DNA of 60,000 nt from Antedon mediterranea (lineage: Eukaryota; Echinodermata; Crinoidea; Comatulida; Antedonidae): contig NC_092673.1 of the NCBI RefSeq assembly GCF_964355755.1, positions 23,877,001-23,937,000 of the forward strand. The letters run 5' to 3'. Position 1 is the stretch's first letter, and every line of letters begins with the position of its first letter. Shown one piece after another: positions 1 through 11,864 of this stretch. A program made the translations under genes and the position numbers. The notes beneath the pieces are model-generated. The model saw only the letters and a list, made by a program, of their open reading frames with translations, did not search any database and was not told the DNA's origin.

Positions 1-3000
1 TTGTTGACAATAATCATTTTTGTTTTATCATTAAACATGGCTGCAAATTCAATTGGATCCAATATCCAGTCTTTTGTACTCTCGGCATTTTCTCTCTAGA
101 TAGAAAAAATAGATATATTTTAGCAGTAAAAGTAAAACTTTATTAATCCCTTACTGTGGGTAAACTAATATACTCTCAATTTAAAATTATTATATAAATA
201 TTAAAAATATAGTATTAATTAAATTAATATTTCACATCACCATGGTGTTTAATGTGAAAGGGATATTAGATTCTTTAAAAGTCAGTGTCTTTAAAGAATT
301 TATTCATTTGGTTATGTGCTTTAAAACCTTTAAAAATACAAATGTTAAAAACTTACATGGTCAACATAATAACATGGATAAATATATATTATTTTATATT
401 TACAATATTGCATAAGTAACAGAAAAAATACAAATCTACTTACTGGTTTTAATGGGATATACTTTGGAACACCACCAGCCAGTAAAACCATTGGTTTGTA
501 GCAATCAAAGAAGGGCTCAATGATAATTACCTATAAAATAATAATAATAATAGATTTGTCACAATTTTTCTTTTACTTTCTGTATCATCAAAACGGCAAA
601 GTATCTAGCAAAAATAAAAACAATTGCACAGAATAGAAACAAAAGGAAAAATCTTGTGAGGTCCTAGGCAGCACAGGCGGAGAAGTACATGGACCTCTCG
701 GCGATGAGGCTGTAAAGTGAAGCAAGTAGTTTCTGTATTATCTATTCAAAGTCATAGAACAAGAACAGTGTTTGGTTTTAATGTACATACTATAAACAGG
801 AAAACGTACATGCAACAATTAAATAAAAAAATATTTATATGAGTATTAATCAATTATTACACAACTAGTTGTGTTATCCTTGTCATTTAATTGGTTGATT
901 TCGTATTACATGCAATACATTATATTCCAACATTGGATATTAAGGTTTTTGTCAAAATTGTGAGAATATTGTGAGGCTGGTTCTTGAAAACCAATCTGTA
1001 GTGTGCACCATCTATAAACTGTATACAGACTGTGCGGCCAAAATTTTGTCATATTCGAGTGTACCGTTTAGTAGTTTTTCCGTTGAGTACTTCTTTAACG
1101 GAGTATTTTGAGCGTTGAGATTGTTCTTAACGAAAAAGCTTTCGTTGTCAACGTTTTCTATTCGAATGACTTTCTGTTGAGCACAAATTTACAATTCGAA
1201 TACAAAAGTATCAAAACGAATCTTTACGTTGAGTGTAATAAATTACCATTCCCTAACATATAGAGTAACATAGTATTTACATGAACATTCTAGAATAAGA
1301 TGTTTTGATTTAAGAAACCATATATAATTAATAAGAACAATCAAGAACATTCCAGAAGTGCTATTAATAGAAACTGTAATCATGTAATAATGAGAAGTAT
1401 AAAGAATGATCTAGAAGGATAGGAGCATCTTGTATATAAAGGGATGTAAACTATTGTAAGGTTGTTGGATTAGAGGTTGGATTAGAGGTTGGATGTTATA
1501 TTGTAAAGTCATTGTGAAGCTGTTGTTTAAAGTGCTTACTGGATTGTTAAAAGTTGAAGTTGATTGAAATTAAAGCTTTGTTTTTGAGTTATTTTACAAC
1601 TTTGTGGATTTTGTGTGTATACTTTTATGTCACAAGGGAGTTCCTAAAGTATTTTCAACCGCTCGGAAACATACGTAAGAGGAGTTCGTGACATAATTTG
1701 GTGGCAGCGATGTTCAGCCTAATTTGGTGGCAGCGGTGTTCAGCCTAATTTGGTGGCAGCGGTTATTTCGATCTACTGTTCGACTTAACTGTGTATTTAT
1801 CTACGGTTGTGATATTTTGTGGTAGCAGTTTGATCTACTGTATTTTGCCATAGATTGGTGGCTGTTTTAGGATCAACTGTACTTTATTGATATTTTGTGA
1901 AAGCGGTACTTACGATACTGTGATATTTTACGGAAGCCGTGGTGCTACGTTTTGTTTAATCGTAAGTACACAAACATTGTTTTAAGAACAGTACATTATT
2001 TATTTGGAACAGTAGACTTGTGAACGTCTCGGTAACTACGATTAACTAGTAACAAGACCCTCATCCAGATTTAAAATATGGCTGATAAACAATCAACAAC
2101 AAGATCCGGTAGAGAATACCGCTTCCTCAAAATATCAATAAAGTACAGTTGATCCTAAAACAGCCACCAATCTATGGCAAAATACAGTAGATCAAACTGC
2201 TACACCACAAAATATCACAACCGTAGATAAATACACAGTTAAGTCGAACAGTAGATCGAAATAACCACTGCCACCAAATTAGGCTGAACACCGCTGCCAC
2301 CAAATTATGTCACGAACTCCTCTCACGTATGTTTCCGAGCGGTTGAAAATACTTTAGGAACTCCCTTGTGACATAAAAGTATACACACAAAATCCACAAA
2401 GTTGTAAAATAACTCAAAAACAAAGCTTTAATTTCAATCAACTTCAACTTTCAACAATCCAGTAAGCACTTTAAACAACAGTTTCACAATAACTTTACAA
2501 TATAATATCCAACCTCTAATCCAACCTCTAATCCAACAACCTTCTTCAAAATAAATGCTTCAATCAAAATCCTTCTCCCACTTACAATTGTCATAGTTGG
2601 CAACAAAAGTTCCCAATCGAATACGCAATTTGAGTGGCAACTTTTGTAGTTCAGCCAATAGCAATAATAAATGATCTTGCTACCTGCTGTATAGATCTTT
2701 CATTGTCATTGTTATTATTAAAGTCAACTCTTCCAATACTGGACACCTTTGGGCAGGACAAATATGTCTGATTTTACAGAATGTCTGGTATTCAGAATGT
2801 GTTTTTAATAAAAGAGGAATTTGGGAGCTTTTGGACTTCAAGAAAAGTCTGGTTTTGGTTAAGTTTCCGGTTTTCAGGGATTCCAGTATTGGGAGAGGTG
2901 ACTGTATAAAGTATTTGTTGAATTTTAATTCGGTGAGTTATAATAATAATATATAAAGTGTACTTGCCTCATCTCCTGGGTTTACAAGACCCATGATGGA

Positions 3001-3749
3001 GTTAAAGAGCGAACCATAAGCACCAATTGTCACTAATATTTCTTTTGTTGGCTCAATAGTTCGGTTCTGAAATTTACCATACAGTGCAGCTAACGCATTG
3101 ACGAGTCTTGTATGACCCTGAATGAAGGAAACAAAAAGAATTGTGACAAGTTATGTTTGAATGAGAAACGGATACAAACGGTTGTTAAAGAAGATTAACG
3201 TCAGAAATGTATACAAGTTCAAAAGGGTATTAACATGAGAAACTAATACTTACAAACGCCCTTGTATACTGGTTCATGAGAGGATTAGCATGAGTGGTAG
3301 CTTCCTTCAAGGCCTCTATCATATAGCCTGGTGTTGCAAAGTCTGGAAAACCCTACAAAAATTGGAGTAAATCACTATAATACCACTTTTATCTCACACC
3401 GGATTCATTAACCCGATAATAAACAAACAAAACCAGTATTTTCTCATTGTATGAAGATTAAATACTATAGCAACGAACTGGAAAAACATAGGCGGGACTG
3501 TGCAATCATGCAAGTACATTGTGTATGTCCAGGATTTGATTGGTTCAGCGGCTTTTACGTTGTTTATACCGGCATACTACTACTACGTCCCACGTAATAT
3601 TAAGAATTAGATGATGTCCAATAATTAAGCAAAAAAGGGTTTACCTGTCCCAAGTTTACAGCCTTCGTCTCAGCAGCCAATGCAGAAAACTCAACCCACA
3701 CGTTCTTGTCTAAGCCGACAATCCTTTTAGCTGGGCCATAACTCGACAT
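1..3749 (-). CDS. KYAT3-like: Kynurenine aminotransferase (KYAT3-like), 5' part, five exons
   Basis: PLP-dependent fold-type I aminotransferase that converts kynurenine to kynurenic acid and also acts as a cysteine-conjugate beta-lyase. Coding exons, 5' to 3' on the minus strand, are 3645-3749, 3254-3352, 2968-3117, 444-530 and 1-95 (cut by the window edge), giving about 178 residues. All four introns are phase 0. Diagnostic stretches are [58 protein letters not shown] and DWILDP; they resemble KYAT3 more than KYAT1. The catalytic lysine lies beyond the window. The ATG at 3747-3749 follows a likely acceptor (cag at about 3756), so a further upstream exon with 5'UTR or a targeting peptide is possible. 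The intron after exon 3 has a GC donor (gcaagt, 2962-2967). The 2.4 kb intron 531-2967 holds a fold-back LTR-retrotransposon fragment. Family is near certain; paralogue assignment is moderate. Confidence 0.93.
1460..2541. repeat. Fold-back LTR-retrotransposon fragment (inverted LTR/leader arms)
   Basis: Arms 1460-1900 and 2127-2541 are near-perfect reverse complements around a ~226 bp loop. The left arm reads like an LTR retrotransposon 5' end: a tatataaag TATA-like box at about 1432, an LTR end (...gttcgtgaca) at 1693, and a candidate primer-binding site tggtggcagcg at 1699-1709, repeated three times with a 26-bp period. A leader then runs to an ATG at 2078 that opens a gag-like frame starting [15 protein letters not shown]. 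The right arm is the same LTR and leader inverted, with one fewer 26-bp unit. No intact pol is present. It sits inside a KYAT intron. Confidence 0.7.
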
Positions 3750-4136
3750 TTTAACCTGTTCATAGAATTTAAAATATCATTCAGGGAAGTAGCTAGAAAA
3801 GTATAGAAATAGGTAGGAAAAATTGTTTTGGGCGGTTGTGCTACTGTATGTTCAAATTAATAACACTAATGTTTTGTTTCCACAAAATACATTACAGCAT
3901 TTCACATATGAGTCTTCCTAACTAAGCTCTATCAATCTCTACCAGTATAAAGTATAAATTATTCAAAATAGAATATTTGGAGTGCTAATTATGATTTTTT
4001 TCAAATTTATTGTCATATGTCATGTAATTATAATGCAATACAGACATTATTGACGCATTGTGCATTCTCAAAACTAAATACATAGATTTATACAACATTT
4101 AAAAAAAAATCAGTCTAAAAGAATTGTATTGAAGAA
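3750..4136. other. KYAT upstream region, no further exon recognised
   Basis: AT-rich sequence between the first KYAT coding exon and the next fold-back element. A splice-acceptor-like cag lies just upstream of the KYAT ATG, so at least one more KYAT exon should lie at higher coordinates. I could not identify it here. Confidence 0.4.
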
Positions 4137-5359
4137 AATTCGGATCAACTGCCGTTTTGGCTCCGGAGTTTTTTTTTAGGGTTATTCCATTATTAAAGTG
4201 GGGGGTGTGTGGTTATGAATATTGTGTGCAGGTACGTCAATAGAAATGACATTGAGAGCCCTCTTCTGTCAGTTGACTGGTTCCCGGTCTACCGCCTTGT
4301 AATTGACTTAATCATGATCGAATTCCAACAACTTAAAAATATACAAAATGTTTACATAATTATATAACAATGTAGATCTATCTAATAATGTTTTTATTTT
4401 TTTGCAGATAAAGGAGGATCATCAATAAGATAAAATGATAAAAATTCCAGGCATTTAATATACGGTTTACTGATAAAATATAATGTACCAATGAAATAAA
4501 CCTGGTGTTCTGAAACATATTTTAATAACTTTTGCCGGCCTAGCGCCTTTGTGTATCTAAATCTATCTAAATAATTAAGTTAGTACAGTATTAACAAATA
4601 AAGGGTTAGGGTTATGTATAATAAAATGATAGAAATGAGGCATTATCTAATAATGTTTTTATTGATTTTTTTTTCTGATTTTTATAGTTTTAAAATTCAA
4701 GTACCGTTTTTATAGCGTTATGTATCCTGTAAATGCTAACCTAAAAACGTTATCTGAATGTTTCTTTTGACGTTATAGAAATGTAATAAAATAACGGTTA
4801 TAGTGAACCTAAACATTAACCAAACACTAACATTAGAAAACCACTATGTGTTTGCTGGACTGCCACAATGGAACAATAGACCTAGGTATGTTAAACAAAG
4901 AAATCACATCAAAGCAGGGTGGAGACGGAATTTTAAGACAAAGGCGTTCTATACAAATGCAAATCATTCATGTATACTTTTTACAAATTTTGTTTAGTTT
5001 CTTTATTAAAAGATTTTGATATGCTGTTATATATAAATATTCTAATACATAGAATAGCAAAATTATCATAATACATAGGATAGCAAAAAATAAACCAAAC
5101 ATAACAACAAAATTTAATTGACAATGTATTTTTATTTAGAAATTCATTTCAATAATATAAATATTTTTTATTAAATTACATCATTATTTACTTACAATTA
5201 ATTAATTACTTAACTTACATTACAGTAACTGAATAAATGGTACATAAAATTACTAAATAATTGCACATAAAATGCAGGTTATAATAAAGACATAAGTATA
5301 CATATAATGGTACAGGTTATAAATATTAAAATTACGTTTTTTAAATGTAATTATAATAA

Positions 5360-5515
5360 TTAATGATGAGAACACTTACGGTTACGAGTAGACATGTACA
5401 TTGGTACATTACAGTACGAGCAATCCTTGGCAGTTGGATAAAAACCCCTTCGTTGGAAAAAGTCCAGGTAGTCATCAAATCCATTAAACAAATGTGGTCC
5501 TATCTTCGGCAGCAT
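5360..5515 (-). CDS. Small zinc-knuckle ORF, possible transposase first exon
   Basis: A 51-codon frame opens at ATG 5513-5515 with the context ccaaggaccATG. It contains a basic/aromatic stretch (YLDFFQRRGFYP) followed by DCSYCNVPMYM, a CxxC knuckle resembling the N-terminus of ISXO2/Merlin-type transposases. Its end overlaps a splice donor (gtaagt right after 5380), so this may be a first exon rather than a whole gene. A tatataaac box lies about 125 bp upstream. It lies in the spacer of the 4.1 kb fold-back element, which favours a transposon origin. I recognise no continuation exon, so the call is tentative. Confidence 0.35.
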   Translation of the reverse strand: MLPKIGPHLFNGFDDYLDFFQRRGFYPTAKDCSYCNVPMYMSTRNRKCSHH

Positions 5516-7422
5516 GGTCCTTGGTTTAAATCACAGTAAAATCAAATCGAGAACGCAGTAAAATATTGGAGTTGTAGGCCTATAATATAGTTGAAAGTTT
5601 TTCGAAAAATGAGTGATTTGAAGACAACTGATCTTGGTTTATATACATGTGCCATATTTTAGTTTGTATACATAGCTCCATGTCGGCATGAGTGATATTG
5701 TTATATGCTTTATTATGTAATATTGTAAGCTTCAATGAGACACCTTTGTGCAGCGATAAAAAAAAGTAAAACTATGCTACAGCGGTTTTTGTTTCTTAAC
5801 CTGATTACATATATTTTATTAATATTTATTCTTCCCAACAATTTTTTTTTATACTCAAAATTTGAAACACTACCGTTTAGCCTTTTCATTCAAATTGAAG
5901 ATTGAATTTAATGAAATTTTATGTACTGTACTGTTTAACAAATCAACATAACGGTACAATAGGTTATGATTATTTCAAACCAAAATAGCTAGGTTTTTAA
6001 GGACTGATTTATCTTTAAAAAACGCCTAGAAATAAAAGAGAAAGAGAGAGAGAGAATAGCAATTACGTGTTGGAATAATACAGTAGTAACGGTACAATAT
6101 ATAATCATTTTGGTAAAGAAAATCAAATACTAGGTTTTTTAAGGTCTGATTAAACCGAAGTGTGACGTCGTCTGGAAGCAGGAATTTAATATTCATAATT
6201 AGGTGATCATTTAGAATAAAATGATCACCTATTGTTATTGTATCAAATCTTTATTGGTTATCTGCAACGAAGTTGCTGATAACCTCTTGTGATTGTACGA
6301 AATCATCATCAACATCAACTTTTTATTTCTCTTCTTTCTTTCTGTATGATTTTTGTGTAACGCTTTTCTCTGAAACTTGCAAACATAACATTTTGTGAAC
6401 TATGTTAACATTTTGACATTTGTGTAACGTTCATATAAAAATTAAGCCTATTGGATGTTTTGATGTTACCGTATGGCCAGTTGAAGTTAAAAAGTATTTT
6501 TTTCATCACTTTCGTAAAAGTTATACAATTTTTAAATAGCGCGCACCGCCCTTCTACGTGCCAAATTTTCTTCCAATTGTTATATTTTATTACTCAATTC
6601 ATTATCTTTCGATATTGTTATCTTCAAGTTTATTTTGACAACGTCATCATACCAAAAAATTAGAACATGATGTGGGTCCCGTAATTTCACCTATGCTACA
6701 CTGTATATAGATATACACAGTACAGTATATACTGTACATATTGTATATGGCATATAATAGGCACAACTCAGCACTATAAGCGTATAATAGGATGGCATAC
6801 ATCAACATTTTCCGATTGTATGTTAACGTAGGTGCATGTTTAAAAAATATGAATGTCAATAAAATGATAAAAATGATCACCTATAATTCGTCAAAGTGAC
6901 GAATTAAATTCTAGTTACAAGTTGTACTTGGATATCAAACTGTCTCTATTTGGTCGTCTTGAGCCTCAAGAGAATAGCAACTATGTATGAGCTGTAATAA
7001 ACAGTAAGTACAGTATAGAAATCATATATCGACTAGCATTAAAATTAAAAGTAGGAGTCTGTAGTACAGTGAAAAATTTCATTTCAAAATTTTAGCAAAA
7101 TTGCTAATCAAACTGATTTAGTCGAGAAACATAGTTTTGTATTGTATTTTTTGCTACACAATTTTCGAAATGTGTAGCAATAAGGTTGTTTTGTATAGGT
7201 TTTTGCTATGCCACACTGGCGAAATTATTCCTTGTAGTAGATAAAAGAGACGTTCAAAACAGGTTAAAAAAGAAAATCATAGTACGGTTATTATTGTACA
7301 GTATATTAATTAAACAAGCTGAACATTTTATATAGTGATTTAATACGCAAATAATGTTTCTTTTTTACTGCAGAGTTTACGTGAATTTCTGTCAGCATTG
7401 ATCATGTTGTATTCCACCACCA
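5516..7422. other. Spacer of fold-back element, no gene seen
   Basis: AT-rich DNA with a GA-repeat tract at about 6036-6056 and a short inverted repeat around 6200-6230 (aggtgatcattt / aaaatgatcacct). A related copy of the second half occurs near 6870. The short open frames have no codon or motif support. Confidence 0.5.
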
Positions 7423-8285
7423 GATTTGCATTTGTAAAGAACGCCTTTGTCTTAAAATTCCGTCTCCACCCTGCTTTGACGTGATTTCTTTGTTTACCAT
7501 ACCTAGGTCTATTGTTCCATTGTGGCAGTCCAGCAATCACATAGTGGTTTTCTAACGTTAGTGTTTGGTTAATGTTTAGGTTCACTAATAACCGTTATTT
7601 TATTACATTTCTATAACGTCAAAAGAAACATTCAGACAACGTTTTTAGGTTAGCATTTACAGGATACATAACGCTATAAAAACGGTACTTGAACTTTAAA
7701 ACTATAAAAATTTGAAAAAAAAATCAATAAAAACATTATTAGATAATGCCTCATTTCTATCATTTTATTATACATAACCCTAACCCTTTATTTGTTAATA
7801 CTGTACTAACTTAGTTATTTAGATAGATTTAGATACACATAGGCGCTAGGCCGGCAAAAGTTATTAAAATATGTTTCAGAACACCAGGTTTATTTCATTG
7901 GTACATTATATTTTATCAGTAAACCGTATATTAAATGCCTGGAATTTTTATCATTTTATTTTATTGATGATCCTCCTATCTGCAAAAAAATAAAAACATT
8001 ATTAGATAGATATACATTGTTATATAATTATGTAAACATTTTGTATATTCTTAAGTTGTTGGAATTCAATCATGATTAAGTCAATTACAAGGCGGTAGAC
8101 CGGGAACCAGTCAACTGACAGAAGAGGGCTCTCAATGTCATTTCTATTGACGTACCTGCACACAATATTCATAACCACACACCCCCACTTTAATAATGGA
8201 ATAACCCTAAAAAAAAACTCCGGAACCAAAACGGCAGTTGATCCGAAAATTCAACTGCAGTACAGTTAGTATATTCTTCAATACT

Positions 8286-8938
8286 TTTATTACCCTTGCC
8301 AATACTTTTATCTCCTGTAAGTGTGATTAGTTTATTAGTAATACCTTTTGATCATGTACTGAATTAACTTGATGTTTTACTTGAATATGATTTCTGGTTA
8401 AATATGGAAAGCATGAAACTATTTTGCAATTAAATCTACAGTTGCTGAGGAAATTTACAGTAGATCTGCTAAGCATACCCTAAATGGAAGAACAATTATA
8501 AAGTAACTAAGGACAAATATTTTATTAATATTTCAGTAATGATTTTAGAACAGGATAATTTTAACATTATATCTGAATATAACTAGAAAAAGGCTGTTCT
8601 AAACTTCATTCCGTCTTGGCAAATGGTAAGAAAAGATGATGATGATAAAGACGATGAGTAAAAAAATGAATGATGAAAGATGCTGTCATCAATGGGTTTT
8701 GAACCTGGTGCGTGAGCACTGACCACTCACGATATGGAGAGATGTCATAATCAATATTAGTATTTATCAAACATTTATTGAGCATGCATTATAAGGTTTA
8801 TCGTAAATAGCTTGATTTTATGAGGAATGTCCTTTCAAAATGCTTGTGGGAAGGAGCAGACGTCATGACGCGTACATATACAATACAAACAACAAAACCC
8901 TTCCCACCATGCGTCGTGCACGCTATTTGCGATTTAGG
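8286..8938. other. Gene-free stretch between fold-back elements
   Basis: No exon recognised. A sequence at about 8693-8745 (ggttttgaacctggtgcgtg...) looks like a badly decayed tRNA-type B-box region of a SINE, too weak to call. Confidence 0.4.
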
Positions 8939-8986
8939 GTCCTACTAAACACCACCAGATACCTACTAGAGCAATAAATCCTACCA

Positions 8987-9257
8987 CCAGAGAGCAGCCA
9001 CCTGTTTGGAATTGATTATTAAGGGTATACTGCAAATTTCAAAGCTTAATTCTTTCAGAAACTGATAAAATTGAAGTTTAAAGTTGAATTTCTCGCCGTC
9101 GTATTCCAGAACCGAATGCGTTTGATAAACATTATAGCAACGAAACGAACGCATTCATCCGTGTCTCTTGTGTATTGTATTCAACGGTCAACTATGATTT
9201 TTGCAATTTGCAATATAGGCTAGGCCTACCCTTAATAATCAGGTGGCTGCTCTCTGG
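8987..9257. mobile_element. Nested MITE with ~31-bp terminal inverted repeats
   Basis: A 271-bp insertion inside the left arm of the surrounding element. Its ends are ccagagagcagccacctg and caggtggctgctctctgg, and the inverted match continues inward (attattaagggta / tacccttaataat). Removing it restores pairing of the two arms of the host element, showing the order of insertion. Confidence 0.7.
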
Positions 9258-9260
9258 TGA

Positions 9261-9686
9261 GTGTTGACAAAGTGCGAGGCAGCGAGGCACGCGAGGCAAG
9301 CGCGGCATGCCAAATATTTGTGCGAGGCATCATTTTATCATTTCCAAAAGTGCGAGGCATGCGAGGCATATAGTTTACAATTTCAAAAAGGTGCGAGGCA
9401 TATCTTAACGTGCTATTATGCTATATTATAGGCCTAATAATCAATCGATACAAGCGTATCTAAATAGATTCGAGTGTTGACAAAGTGCGAGGCAGCGAGG
9501 CACGCGAGGCAAGCGCGGCATGCCAAATATTTGTGCGAGGCATCATTTTATCATTTCCAAAAGTGCGAGGCATGCGAGGCATATAGTTTACAATTTCAAA
9601 AAGGTGCGAGGCATATCTTAACGTGCTATTATGCTATATTATAGGCCTAATAATCAATCGATACAAGCGTATCTAAATAGATTCGT
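9261..9686. repeat. 213-bp tandem duplication
   Basis: Units 9261-9473 and 9474-9686 are essentially identical. Each starts gtgttgacaaagtgcgaggc and ends at the sequence before cgtgtatac. The near-perfect identity implies a recent event. Confidence 0.85.
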
Positions 9687-11402
9687 GTATACACTCATCA
9701 TGTTGTTTATTTTATTTTACTCACATGTCTCTCGAACATAGCAGAGTGAAAATAATATTTTGTCACACCCCTGCGCCTAGATCCGGTAGACCCGAGAGAT
9801 GGAAAATCCCTCTTTACTATTTAGCAGGTAGCGGAATGATTCAGCCCTCAGCTCAGAGGATTGTGGTGCATTCCCCTCCTATAGCACGTGGTTTCAGCAG
9901 CAACGCACAGACTTCTCTCTGAGCAGCGTGCCAAAGACATTTTTTGACATTCCATTCTCTAGGAACAACACGTGTACCTCTCTCGCAAATAAAGTGAACA
10001 GCGATTGCCAGGACAAGTTCAATAACTGGCGTTAACTGATATGCCGATCCAATAACATGCCGCAAAGAAAAAAATTGCAACAGAATTCTGGAGCGCGTGT
10101 GAAAAAAGACTTGTAATACTAGGCCTAAAATTAAACTTTAGCTAATATGCTTAGCCCTAACCTAGATAAGAGGCCTATGTAGAAAATAATCTAATCAATT
10201 TTGATAAAATAGTAATTGGTGTAATATTTAATAATGATACACTATTCCTGTTTTAGTAAGCTAGGTATATTACGAACGATTTTTATTTATTGTTGTCCAT
10301 GTACGTACTAATAAACCTGGCGCTAGTTTCCTTAGCTTGTATTTTTACTCCAAATTTGATAAATAACTAACTTTATCGTGTATATACCACACCTTAGAAG
10401 TATACCTCATGAGTACTTTAATGAAAGAATCACATAAAAAGTAACAAATAAATCCTTAAATTAATGATTTTACAGTCGTGTTTCTCGCACACTGTTCGCG
10501 AATTTCACTTATTCAATGTTCAATATTTTTGTTTCTATGGAGCGCCAAAAGAGCAACGATAATAGAGGACTAAAACTCAGTGGAATGCGTCAATTTCTCA
10601 TGCATTTATTGGTGAAAAACACGTTTTATTTCAATATATTTGTTAATTTGTCAATAAAAATGTTGTAATATGTTACTGCTGATACTTTTCTGTTTTCAAA
10701 GAATAATAATCGATCCTAAATCAACATCACTACCTAGTCTAGACCTAGGACATCCTACTAAGGATATTATGATGAATTTTTCTATTTTATTCTTTAAAAG
10801 GTAACGAAACCGTGTACATTATCAACAGTAACATTTTTCCTTACTGACAGTGACAAAATCTATTGAAATTGTACTTGATTTTCACCAAATAATGCGTTAA
10901 ATATAAATGGATTCCACAGAGTTTTTAGCCCTCTAATTAATTTTGCTCTTTTGGCGTTCCATAGAAACCAAAATATTGAACATTGAGTGTGCGAAATGCG
11001 AGAAAAACAACGTCTGTAAAATCACCAATTTAATGGATTTATTGTTACTTTTATGTGATTTTTCTTCATTAAAGTAGGCCTACTAATTCTAATAAGCTGT
11101 GGTATTCAGGATAAAGTTGGTTAAAATACAAGGCAGGTGCAAAAGGAAACTAGCCTAGCGGGCCTAGGCCTAGGGTAGGCTACTTCAATTTCGGTGATTT
11201 CCTGCCTTGCAATTTTGAGAAATGATAAAATGATGCCTCGCATTTTTTGATGATGGTAAAACGATGCCTCGCATAAATTTCTGACTTGCCTCGCATGCCT
11301 TCCCTGCCTCGCGTGCCTCGTTGCCTCGCACTTTGTTGGTAGAATTTATTGCTCTAGCCTAGTTGGTATGGCTGGTGGTATCTGGTGGTGTTTAGTAGGA
11401 CC

Positions 11403-11864
11403 GGCGATTTATTATTGATTGTTGTATTGAAAGGATAGAAACTATTAACTATGATGAATTAATTATTTAATATCAACGGTAGGCCTGGCTGGTGGTCATA
11501 CTAAACAACTAGCTAGCTAGGGCCTAGGCTAGTAGGCCTAGCTAGCTAGGCCTACCCTCTAACTAGTTTAGTAGTAGGCCTAGCAGGCCTACTACTAGCC
11601 TAGCCTGGCCTGCCCTAGCCTAGCTAGAGAAGTTGCAATTTTTATATAACAGAAAGTAAAATAATTAATAAAATTACAGTATATTTACGTAGCAGGCTAG
11701 GCCTAGTAGTAGTGTAGACTGCAATCCGCCGGTGGTGGTGGTGTGCGAGAGATCGGTGAGGAGGTTTATTTGGTGACGTTTCATGAGGGGGTCCCCAACT
11801 TATGTACGAAAAAAAAAATCGCGGCCGGCCGGTCGGAGAGAGAGGGGAGAGAGAGGAGATATAT
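11403..11864. other. AGGCCTA-rich spacer
   Basis: A dense run of ctag/aggccta words at about 11500-11620 and a GA-rich tract at 11835-11860. The palindromic word aggcct recurs throughout the window and is typical of this genome rather than of a gene. Confidence 0.5.

Larger units (their letters stand above)
4120..8285. mobile_element. Large fold-back element, ~0.83 kb inverted arms and ~2.45 kb spacer
   Basis: The segments at about 4137-4966 and 7423-8250 are reverse complements with few differences (for example ggctccggag against ctccggaacc). Weaker outer similarity (gtattgaagaa at about 4130, ttcttcaatac at about 8273) extends the ends. Both arms carry the same short chance frame beginning MNLNINQTLTLENHYV, so its conservation follows from the repeat and not from coding. 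The spacer holds a small CxxC open frame (5360-5515, minus) that could be a transposase remnant. The structure fits a long-TIR DNA transposon. The superfamily is not established. Confidence 0.75.
8939..11402. mobile_element. Fold-back DNA element with GCGAGGCA-rich arms
   Basis: Terminal inverted repeats ggtcctactaaacaccacca at 8939 and its complement ending at 11402 bound the element. Similarity continues inward: gcaataaatccta against tagaatttattgc, the GCGAGGCA arrays at 9265-9345 and about 11230-11335, and a long imperfect hairpin between about 10316-10600 and 10905-11165 with its centre near 10750. The left arm is longer because it contains a nested MITE (8987-9257) and a 213-bp tandem duplication (9261-9686). 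No transposase frame was found, so it is probably non-autonomous. Confidence 0.75.

Noticed and set aside
4803-4997. Open frame MNLNINQTLTLENHYV, also on the minus strand at 7340-7585
   Set aside because: It is the same sequence in the two arms of a fold-back element; no start context, splice partners or known motif.
8693-8745. tRNA-like B-box sequence
   Set aside because: It does not fold into a cloverleaf; too decayed to call.
9725-10080. Short frames on both strands inside the GCGAGGCA fold-back element
   Set aside because: No transposase or other motif; they lie between inverted arms and look random.
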